Origin: Gammaproteobacteria bacterium | GTDB lineage: Bacteria; Pseudomonadota; Gammaproteobacteria; Arenicellales; Arenicellaceae | NCBI GenBank assembly: GCA_013002025.1 | Contig: JABDKW010000021.1 | Span: 1 to 64,000 of the forward strand | Length of the DNA stretch: 64,000 nt | Direction: 5' to 3' | Part shown: piece by piece, positions 18,090 to 24,982 of the stretch | How positions within the stretch are numbered: position 1 is the first letter of the stretch | Layout of the letters: each line of letters begins with the position of its first letter | The notes under the pieces: generated by a model | Told to the model about the DNA's origin: nothing | The model's input: only the letters and a program-made list of their open reading frames with translations | The model's database searches: none | Made by a program: the position numbers and the translations under genes

Positions 18090-19382
18090 ATGGATCACCC
18101 AGCATCGTCACCGGCCCGGCCCTTCAGTGGCTTGTTTAATATGCGGCCCAATGAAGTGAAAGCGGCCGTGGCGTCCTTTCTGTTTGTATTTATTCTGATG
18201 GCGGCTTATTACCTGCTGCGCCCGGTGCGCGATGCCATGGCCAGCGACTGGAGTGACGCCGAAGTAAGCTGGTTATGGACCATTAATTTTTTTATCAGCA
18301 CCGCTGTGGTCGCCCTGTACGGCTTGATCGTTGCGCGCATCAGATTTCATCGATTAGTGCCGGTGGTTTATTTATTCTTCGCTGCCAGCTTTGTGGTGTT
18401 TCATTTTGGCAGCAGTTTGAGTAACAACGGCGTTTTGATTGATAAGTCGTTTTATGTGTGGATTAGTGTGTTTGCGCTGTTTCATGTTTCCGTGTTCTGG
18501 AGCTTTATGGCCGACACGTTTAATAGCGAGCAATCGCACCGCTTGTTTTCGGTGATTGCGGCGGGTGCCAGCCTCGGGGCGATCGCCGGGCCGTTGATGT
18601 CAGCTGAGCTGGTCAAGTTCATGCCGGTCAGCAATATGATATTGATTGCCGCCGGTATGTTGCTGATCCCCATTCCTTTAATCGCCTTGCTTGGCCGCCT
18701 TAAATCCACAGAACTGGGTAATGCCGGGCTGGTGGTGACGGAACAACAGGCCAGCCTTGGTGGCAACCCTCTGAACGGCTTTAAAGATTTTTTCAGTAAC
18801 CCATACCTGCTCGGTATTGGCGTATTTCTAATCCTATACACAGGCATCGGCTCATTTATTTATCTGGAGCTTAAAAACCTGTTGGCCGATTACACGCGAG
18901 CCGAGCGTGCCACGATTTATGGTTATCGTGATGCGATCACTAATAGCATCACTTTTATTCTGGCCTTTTTCGTCACCGGCCGGTTGGTGCCGCGCTTTGG
19001 TATGCCAAGCGCTCTGGCGGTGGTACCCCTGATTATCATGTTTGGCATGTTGGTACTGGCCTTCTCACCGGTACTGATAATGGCCCTTGGTTTGTGGGTG
19101 GTGCGTAGTGCAGGTAACTATGGGTTAACCCGGCCGGCACGGGAAATGCTATTTACCCGCGTCAGTCGCGAAGACCGATTTAAAACCAAGCCGGTGATCG
19201 ACATTGTGGCCTATCGTGGCGGCGACGTGATCATGGGCTGGTTCTTCACCGGCCTCACCCAAGGTCTCGGACTGGGTCTTGCAGCGGTGGCCATAGTGGG
19301 CGCCGGCATTGCGGCCCTGTGGGGAATGATGGGCGTATATCTCGGTCGCCGCTACCAATCGCGGCCAGTGGATGACGGCTGA
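18090..19382 (+). CDS. MFS/Tlc-like membrane transporter
   Basis: 430 residues with about 12 hydrophobic helices and a short cytoplasmic N-terminus. NEVKAAVASFLFVFILMAAYYLLRPVRDAMA resembles the first helix of the ATP/ADP (Tlc) translocase-like branch of the MFS, and GAIAGPLMSAEL and RSAGNYGLTRPAREMLFTRV are typical later blocks. Bacterial members outside intracellular parasites have unknown substrates. It is divergent from ubiC with 78 bases between starts. No neighbouring gene points to a substrate. Confidence 0.75.
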   Translation: MDHPASSPARPFSGLFNMRPNEVKAAVASFLFVFILMAAYYLLRPVRDAMASDWSDAEVSWLWTINFFISTAVVALYGLIVARIRFHRLVPVVYLFFAASFVVFHFGSSLSNNGVLIDKSFYVWISVFALFHVSVFWSFMADTFNSEQSHRLFSVIAAGASLGAIAGPLMSAELVKFMPVSNMILIAAGMLLIPIPLIALLGRLKSTELGNAGLVVTEQQASLGGNPLNGFKDFFSNPYLLGIGVFLILYTGIGSFIYLELKNLLADYTRAERATIYGYRDAITNSITFILAFFVTGRLVPRFGMPSALAVVPLIIMFGMLVLAFSPVLIMALGLWVVRSAGNYGLTRPAREMLFTRVSREDRFKTKPVIDIVAYRGGDVIMGWFFTGLTQGLGLGLAAVAIVGAGIAALWGMMGVYLGRRYQSRPVDDG

Positions 19383-19414
19383 GCTTGGTCGCAGAGCGGA
19401 GCGCCCTGCACGCG

Positions 19415-19717
19415 TTATTTGAGCCCGGCGTAATAGGCGGCCAGGTCTTCAATATCCTGATCCGATAAATTGGCCACCATCGGCTTCATCATCGGGTCAT
19501 CGCGCACGCCGTCGCGAAAGGCCTTAATCTGCTGGACCAGATAGCCCTTTTTCTGGCCGGCCAGATTGGGCCATAGGTCGTTAGAGCTGTAGCCGTTCAT
19601 GCCATGACAGCCGGCGCAGACCATTGATTTGGATTTGCCGGCGGCTGGGTCGCCTGCCGCCAGGCTATTGCCGCTCACCAATATTCCGCTTAGCAATAAA
19701 AACACGACGAGTCTCAT
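19415..19717 (-). CDS. Periplasmic class I c-type cytochrome
   Basis: 100 residues. ATG 19717 is preferred over GTG 19729 because GGAG lies seven bases before it. A Sec signal peptide ends near NSLAAG; mature haem binding is Cys34-Ala-Gly-Cys37-His38, with distal methionine candidates in DPMMKPMVANLS. The C-terminal helix DIEDLAAYYAGLK is typical of cytochrome c553/c4 half-domains. It is divergent from the nor operon, and the FNR/DNR-type box between them could serve both, so it may donate electrons to the nitric oxide reductase. Confidence 0.88.
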   Translation of the reverse strand: MRLVVFLLLSGILVSGNSLAAGDPAAGKSKSMVCAGCHGMNGYSSNDLWPNLAGQKKGYLVQQIKAFRDGVRDDPMMKPMVANLSDQDIEDLAAYYAGLK

Positions 19718-19786
19718 AAGTATCTCCACAGTTCGTTAAGCAACTATTCGCACAGGGGTACGATACCGCGCCTTTGACAGCCTTGC

Positions 19787-19800
19787 TTGATCTGGATCAA
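19787..19800. promoter_or_regulatory. FNR/DNR-type binding site upstream of the nor operon
   Basis: TTGATCTGGATCAA is a perfect TTGAT-N4-ATCAA site. Its centre at 19793.5 is about 40-41 bases before a start point predicted from TTATAC at 19821-19826, the class II activator geometry. In the other direction TATCGT (19760-19765, minus strand) could serve the cytochrome c gene. FNR-family regulators such as DNR/NNR activate nor genes in response to low oxygen or nitric oxide. Confidence 0.75.
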
Positions 19801-19813
19801 GCGGAGCGCGCAT

Positions 19814-19834
19814 CATTGAGTTATACACTCAATG
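19814..19834. promoter_or_regulatory. Palindrome overlapping the predicted nor -10 element
   Basis: Eight-base arms CATTGAGT and ACTCAATG are perfectly complementary around TATAC. The structure covers the predicted -10 (TTATAC, 19821-19826), the place for a repressor operator. The regulator is not identified; a nitric-oxide-responsive repressor would fit, but the sequence does not match a NorR consensus. Confidence 0.45.
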
Positions 19835-19918
19835 GGGATAAACAGCGTGAATTAAAGTTGTACAACAAAAACAGTAGCACCGGCATTTCGTAATTAGGTG
19901 TCACCAGCGGAGGCAGTC

Positions 19919-20266
19919 ATGAGCGAGGCTCTCAGTGCACAGCAGCTTTTAGCGGCAGGAGCCAGTGGCGCGTTGATCGTGCTGTTTGGCGCCCTCTATG
20001 CGTTTTTCTTCGCTGTGCATCGACTCAGGCCCGCTCGTTATTGGCCACTGGCAACGGCGCTCAGTTTTATTGCGCTCGCCACCTGTTCGGTGGTGCTGGC
20101 CATAGCGCTGCGGTTGGAAACGGCCTGGCAGTTGGCAATCGCCTTTATCCTCATTTGTTATTACTTTGCACCCCACGCCATTTGGTGGTTGTCGGTGGCT
20201 ACTCACGCCAACGAACACCCGGTCTCTGAGGGTGAACTCAATCAACCCGAGCATGGGGGAACATAG
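19919..20266 (+). CDS. Small three-helix membrane protein leading the nor operon
   Basis: 115 residues from ATG 19919, which has GGAGG a few bases upstream; an earlier in-frame start at 19898 lacks this. Three hydrophobic helices are seen (LLAAGASGALIVLFGALYAFFF, split here as about residues 12-34; YWPLATALSFIALATC onward; AIAFILICYYFAPHAIWWL). No cofactor motif is evident. The gene ends one base before norC begins, so it is translated with norCB. It may be an assembly or structural partner of the reductase. Its family is not recognised; it does not look like NorD, NorE or NorQ. Confidence 0.75.
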   Translation: MSEALSAQQLLAAGASGALIVLFGALYAFFFAVHRLRPARYWPLATALSFIALATCSVVLAIALRLETAWQLAIAFILICYYFAPHAIWWLSVATHANEHPVSEGELNQPEHGGT

Positions 20267-20267
20267 T

Positions 20268-20870
20268 ATGTCTGATAATACTGTTTGGTGGGCGGCAGAG
20301 GATTTCTGGCGCAAAACAGCCATCTGGGTAACGACCGGTATGTTGCTTGTACTGATGGTTCTAACCTTTGATTCGGTAAAGCAGATCACCGCTGGATCAG
20401 AGCGCGTACCCGCTTACTCGGTGATCAATAACCGAATCTACTACAAGTTTGATCAGGATCGGGGTTACCAGGTACCGGTGATTGGGGATCAGGCGCCTCT
20501 GTTTGGGGCGATGTTGACTGAAGAGCAAGCCGAAGCGCTGGTAAACAAGGGCAAAATGACCGTACAGGCGCGTAACTGCATGAACTGCCACACCCTGCTT
20601 GGCAATGGAGCCTATTATGCGCCGGATTTGACCAAGGCCTGGTTGGATCCATCCTGGGGCGCTGAAGTGGTGCGCGAACAATTGATGATCCAGTTCCTGA
20701 TGGATCCTGAAACCAATGCCCGAACCTTTGGCTCGGGCAGGAAGATGCCTGATCTGGAAATAACCGAGGAAGAAGCCAGAGGCATTGTCGCCTTTCTGAA
20801 ATGGATGTCGTCGATCGATACCAACGGGTTCCCGCATGGGTTTAAACCCATTGCTCAGGAGGGTGACTAA
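20268..20870 (+). CDS. norC: Nitric oxide reductase subunit C (cytochrome c)
   Basis: 200 residues from ATG 20268 with GGGGGA upstream; the frame is open further 5' but that region is the previous gene. One N-terminal membrane anchor (WVTTGMLLVLMVLTF) is followed by a periplasmic domain with haem c at Cys104-Met-Asn-Cys107-His108 and the family block LLGNGAYYAPDLTKAWLDP. Methionine in GRKMPDLEIT is the likely sixth ligand. NorC passes electrons to NorB. Its stop overlaps the norB start by one base (TAATG). Confidence 0.95.
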   Translation: MSDNTVWWAAEDFWRKTAIWVTTGMLLVLMVLTFDSVKQITAGSERVPAYSVINNRIYYKFDQDRGYQVPVIGDQAPLFGAMLTEEQAEALVNKGKMTVQARNCMNCHTLLGNGAYYAPDLTKAWLDPSWGAEVVREQLMIQFLMDPETNARTFGSGRKMPDLEITEEEARGIVAFLKWMSSIDTNGFPHGFKPIAQEGD

Positions 20871-22321
20871 TGAATAATCCAAACGTCTCCGCCCCACAAC
20901 TAAATGGCGGCCAGCAACTGGCGCTAAAATACTTTACCGTGGCGATGGCGCTGTTCGTGGCGCAAATCGTGTTCGGCATCATTGCTGGTCTGCAATTCCT
21001 ATACCCCGAGCTGTTGTACAACACGCTGGATTTTAACGTCAATCGGATGGTGCACATTAACGCCATGATTGTGTGGATGTTGTACGGTTTTATCGGTTCC
21101 GTGTATTGGCTGCTAGAGGACGAAAGTGGCACAGAAGTCGTGGGCTTGAAGATCGGGAATCTGGCGTTCTGGGTACTGACCGTGGCGGTTACCATAGTGG
21201 TGCTGGTGTACCTCTTCATCCAGTACGGCCCGGGAACGATGGAAACCATCTGGTTTATTAACGAGGGTCGTGAGTACATTGAAGCGCCACGCTGGGCGGA
21301 TATCGGCATCGTGGTGTGTGTGTTGATTTTCTTTTATAACGTCGCCGCCACTTTTATGAAGGGCCGTTGGAGCGGTATCTCTGGCGTACTGGTGCTGGAT
21401 CTGGTGGCACTGGCGGGTTTGTATGTGTTCGGTATGGTGTATACCACCAATATATCAGTAGACCAGTATTGGTGGTGGTGGGTCATCCATATGTGGGTGG
21501 AGGCAACCTGGGAGGTGCTGGTAGGGTGCATCATGGCGTGGGGGCTGATGCAGACGCTGGGCGTCAGCCGCCGCATTGTGACTACCTGGTTGTACATTGA
21601 AGTCGCCATGATGTTTGGTTCGGGCATTCTGGGCCTTGGGCATCACTATTTCTGGATTGGCACGCCCGAATACTGGCTCAGCATCGGTGGCTTCTTTTCT
21701 GCACTCGAGCCGATACCGCTGGTAGCCATGGTAGTGCATTCGGTCTATGACGCCGGTACGCACGGATTCAAGAGTAATAATCATCCTGCACTGGCGTGGT
21801 TGATCGCGCATGCATTTGGCAATTTTTTCGGTGCCGGCGTGTGGGGTTTTATGCATACTCTGCCGCAAATCAACCTGTTTACTCACGGTACTCAATGGAC
21901 GGCATCGCATGGACATCTGGCTTTCTTTGGCGCCTACGCCACCATTATCATCGCGGTAATTTACATCGCCCTGCAGAAATCCCGCGGCGGCGTGTGGATG
22001 AGTGAGGCCATGCCCGGCAATGGCTGGAAATGGAAATGGTCGTTGGCTTTACTGAACATTGGCGTGGTGGGTATGACGGTGGCGCTATTAATAGCGGGCT
22101 ATGAGCAGTCGCATATCGAGCGCGCCATTGAAGGCTCCACTTGGGCAGGCTACTTTGCCGCGCAGATGCACAAATGGTTTATCCAGGCGATGCAGTGGCG
22201 CATGATTTTCGGTTGGGTGACGCTGGCTGGTGTGCTGTTGCTGATGTGGGATCTTTTGACCGTAGGCAAACACGAAACACGCGTGATCAAGTCGCTGGAC
22301 CACCGACCGCTGCCGGCTTGA
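20870..22321 (+). CDS. norB: Nitric oxide reductase subunit B
   Basis: 483 residues with about 12 helices. It reduces two NO to N2O in the inner membrane. Metal ligands are visible: His in MVHINAM (haem b), His in IHMWVEATWEV with the FeB glutamate, the pair GLGHHYFWIG (FeB), and SHGHLAFFGAYA (haem b3 and b). These place it in the cNOR class with NorC rather than the quinol-dependent single-subunit type. The accessory genes norD and norQ are not next to it. Without nitrite reductase nearby, the operon may serve NO detoxification. Confidence 0.96.
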   Translation: MNNPNVSAPQLNGGQQLALKYFTVAMALFVAQIVFGIIAGLQFLYPELLYNTLDFNVNRMVHINAMIVWMLYGFIGSVYWLLEDESGTEVVGLKIGNLAFWVLTVAVTIVVLVYLFIQYGPGTMETIWFINEGREYIEAPRWADIGIVVCVLIFFYNVAATFMKGRWSGISGVLVLDLVALAGLYVFGMVYTTNISVDQYWWWWVIHMWVEATWEVLVGCIMAWGLMQTLGVSRRIVTTWLYIEVAMMFGSGILGLGHHYFWIGTPEYWLSIGGFFSALEPIPLVAMVVHSVYDAGTHGFKSNNHPALAWLIAHAFGNFFGAGVWGFMHTLPQINLFTHGTQWTASHGHLAFFGAYATIIIAVIYIALQKSRGGVWMSEAMPGNGWKWKWSLALLNIGVVGMTVALLIAGYEQSHIERAIEGSTWAGYFAAQMHKWFIQAMQWRMIFGWVTLAGVLLLMWDLLTVGKHETRVIKSLDHRPLPA

Positions 22322-22485
22322 TTTGAGGGGATAGGCGACCCGGCACAGAGCATAGCATCGGGCCTAAGCGGCGAACTAAAAACGAGACAGCGCATAGCCG
22401 CAGCGCTTGGGGTAGAATGGCTAGCTTTGGCTCGGCGCTGATAGAGCAGATCGGCGTCGGGCAGTCGCTATTCTGATCAAGCCTG

Positions 22486-23634
22486 ATGTCTGACCCCGAT
22501 TATCGAAAATCTCTGGAATTTGCTCTGGGTGTGCCGTTTTCCGACGGTAATGACGTGCAGTTATTGCACAACGGCGATGCTATTTTTCCCGCCATGCTAC
22601 GCGCGATAGATGCAGCGCAACACACCGTTGATTTTGAAACCTTTGTGTATTGGAAGGGTGATATCGCTCGCCAATTCGCAGAAAGTCTGGCGGCCCGCGC
22701 GAAAGCCGGGGTTACTGTGCGGGTATTATTGGACGCATTCGGCGCCAAGGAGATGGAGCCAGAGTTGGCCAAGCTAATGCAGAGCGCCGGCTGCGAGCTG
22801 CGTTGGTTTCGACCCCTGTCAACCTGGCGAGCCTGGCAAACAGATAAACGCACGCATCGTAAAATTCTGGTGTGCGATAACCTTGTCGGGTTCACCGGTG
22901 GTGTAGGTATTGCCGACGAATGGACCGGCGATGCACGCAACGCCGATGAATGGCGCGACACCCATTGTCAAGTGCGCGGGCTGGCTTTATTAGGGTTGCG
23001 TGCCGCATTTCTGGATAATTGGAATGAGGCGGGCGACTGGTTGTTTGAACAAGCGCCGGAAACTCAGTCCGAGCCCGCGGGTGATATTGCTGTGCAAGTC
23101 ATTCGTTCTTCCAGCACCATTGGCTGGACCGACATCACCGGCCTGATGCGTAATCTGGTGGCACTCAGTCAGCGCCGCTTATATATCACCACCGCCTACC
23201 TGGTGCTGGAACCGCAACTTATCGATTTGTTGTGTGCGGCTGCGGACCGTGGTGTTGACGTGCGCATTCTGGCGCCGGGTAAGCAGACCGATAGTCGCTT
23301 TTCTCAGCTTGCCGGGCAGCCGCACTACGCCCGCTTGATGGACTGCGGGGTGCAGCTGTTTTTATATCAGCAGACTTTGCTGCACTGCAAATTAATTGCG
23401 CTCGATGAATCGGTCAGTTGTATTGGCTCGGCAAATCTAAATCGTCGTTCGCTGGGCAAAGACGAAGAGTGTTGTATTGTTACCATCTCGGAGCGTCTGA
23501 ACGGTGAATTAGTGCAGCAGTTTGAGAAGGATTGTGCACAGGCGACAGCACTGCAGCCGGCCGCATGGCAAAATAGGGGCTGGCTGGAGAAGGCCAAAGA
23601 AAAGATTGCCACTCTGGTAGTTGAGCAGGTTTAG
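22486..23634 (+). CDS. Phospholipase D-family cardiolipin synthase, ClsB-like
   Basis: 382 residues with two HKD motifs: His124-Lys126-Asp131 in THRKILVCDNLVGFTGG and His300-Lys302-Asp307 in LHCKLIALDESVSCIGSANLN. There is no N-terminal membrane anchor, which fits ClsB rather than ClsA. FETFVYWKGDIARQF near residue 50 is typical. ClsB-type enzymes transfer phosphatidyl groups to make cardiolipin or phosphatidylglycerol. It is followed by a lipoprotein gene and phosphotransacetylase on the same strand. A different PLD-family activity is possible. Confidence 0.85.
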   Translation: MSDPDYRKSLEFALGVPFSDGNDVQLLHNGDAIFPAMLRAIDAAQHTVDFETFVYWKGDIARQFAESLAARAKAGVTVRVLLDAFGAKEMEPELAKLMQSAGCELRWFRPLSTWRAWQTDKRTHRKILVCDNLVGFTGGVGIADEWTGDARNADEWRDTHCQVRGLALLGLRAAFLDNWNEAGDWLFEQAPETQSEPAGDIAVQVIRSSSTIGWTDITGLMRNLVALSQRRLYITTAYLVLEPQLIDLLCAAADRGVDVRILAPGKQTDSRFSQLAGQPHYARLMDCGVQLFLYQQTLLHCKLIALDESVSCIGSANLNRRSLGKDEECCIVTISERLNGELVQQFEKDCAQATALQPAAWQNRGWLEKAKEKIATLVVEQV

Positions 23635-23667
23635 TTGAAAAGTAATCACATTGTCAGGAGAGACGCG

Positions 23668-24003
23668 ATGAAATTAGTTATTAGCATGCTTGCAGTACTG
23701 GTGCTCAGCGCCTGTACTCAGGAAACTCAAAATAAAATCGGCCGTGCCGTACAGAACTGGACCGGCACCAATGGCGTGTTGGAAGTGTACGCTGGAGACA
23801 AATTGGTCAAGCGCTTTCTGGAGATCGATAAATTATCCACCGCTGTTAGTACTCAAGGCGATTCTGCACGCCCCTATCGATTCGGCTACGGTGTTGATGA
23901 CCTCAACTTCAATGGCAAGAAGGATCTGGGTGAGCGTAAGGTCTATTTTGAGATTAGTGATTACTCCACGTCCTACGTATTTTACGAGCAGACTAAACAG
24001 TGA
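23668..24003 (+). CDS. Small lipoprotein of unknown function
   Basis: 111 residues from ATG 23668, with CAGGAG just upstream. The signal peptide ends in a lipobox LVLSAC, so the mature protein is lipid-anchored. The body (TGTNGVLEVYAGDKLVKRF, then a beta-rich stretch up to YSTSYVFYEQTKQ) has no recognised domain. It overlaps the start of the phosphotransacetylase gene by four bases (GTGA), so the two are translationally coupled. A plain function cannot be assigned. Confidence 0.75.
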   Translation: MKLVISMLAVLVLSACTQETQNKIGRAVQNWTGTNGVLEVYAGDKLVKRFLEIDKLSTAVSTQGDSARPYRFGYGVDDLNFNGKKDLGERKVYFEISDYSTSYVFYEQTKQ

Positions 24004-24950
24004 GTTCAGTGCTGGCTCAGCTGCGGCAGCAGGCCGCGCGACAACCGCGCCGCATATTGTTGCCGGAGATTGATGACCCGCGGGTTAGAGAGGCAGCTCG
24101 CTGGTTAGCGGGCGAGGGCCTGGCCTCGCCGGTGTTGTTGGAGTCGCATTCTGAATGCTCCGGGATGGAGACCTTTAGTGATCTTGACAATGAAGATCAT
24201 TGGCGTAAACAGGCCACTGAGCAAGCGGCGCAATTGAATGATTGCACAACGCAAGAAGCTGCGGACGCATTGCAGGCACCGCTGGTTTTGGCCGCCGCCT
24301 TACTACAGGTGGGCTATGTCGACGGTGCGGTGTCCGGATCACTCGCCACCACCGCCGATGTGCTGCGGGCCGGCTTTAAAGGCCTGGGTGTGGCGCCCGG
24401 TTGTGACACGGTCTCCAGTTTCTTCTTGATGGAGTTAAACGACGGCCGGCTGTTGAGCTACGCCGACTGCGCGGTGGTACCTGAGCCCAGCATTCAGCAG
24501 TTGGCGGAAATCGCGGTTGCCACAGCGCAAAACCATAGGCTACTCACCGGAGCCACGCCGCGGGTTGCGATGTTGTCGTTTTCAAGTAAGGGCTCTGCCA
24601 CACACCCGAGCGCGGAAAAAATGCAGCAGGCCACCGAGGCCACCCGGCTATTGGACGAGGATCTGCTGGTTGATGGGGAGTTGCAGTTTGATGCGGCCTT
24701 TAATTCTGAAATCGCGGCTGCGAAAGCGCCGGATTCTCCTCTGGGAGGCGCGGCAAACGTGTTTATATTTCCAGATCTGAATGCCGGTAATATTGCCTAT
24801 AAGATCACCCAGCAAATAAGTGGTGCGCGCGCCGTCGGCCCGCTTCTGCAGGGCATGGCTAAACCGTGGATGGATTTGTCGCGCGGCTGTAGCGCGGACG
24901 ACATTGTGGATGCGGCGATTGTCGCGTCGCTGATGGCTGGAAGCTCATAA
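24000..24950 (+). CDS. pta: Phosphate acetyltransferase, short form
   Basis: 316 residues, the length of EutD/Pta catalytic domains without the N-terminal regulatory part of long Pta. It interconverts acetyl-CoA and acetyl phosphate. Blocks include RILLPEIDDPRVREAA, DGAVSGSLATTADVLRAG, SFSSKGSATHPSAEKM and IFPDLNAGNIAYKITQ near the C-terminus. The start is GTG 24000, overlapping the previous stop. No acetate kinase gene is adjacent. It might instead be a phosphate butyryltransferase, but the blocks fit Pta better. Confidence 0.88.
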   Translation: MSSVLAQLRQQAARQPRRILLPEIDDPRVREAARWLAGEGLASPVLLESHSECSGMETFSDLDNEDHWRKQATEQAAQLNDCTTQEAADALQAPLVLAAALLQVGYVDGAVSGSLATTADVLRAGFKGLGVAPGCDTVSSFFLMELNDGRLLSYADCAVVPEPSIQQLAEIAVATAQNHRLLTGATPRVAMLSFSSKGSATHPSAEKMQQATEATRLLDEDLLVDGELQFDAAFNSEIAAAKAPDSPLGGAANVFIFPDLNAGNIAYKITQQISGARAVGPLLQGMAKPWMDLSRGCSADDIVDAAIVASLMAGSS

Positions 24951-24982
24951 CCCCAGTTGAGTTTTAAGGAAAAGGGAACGCG

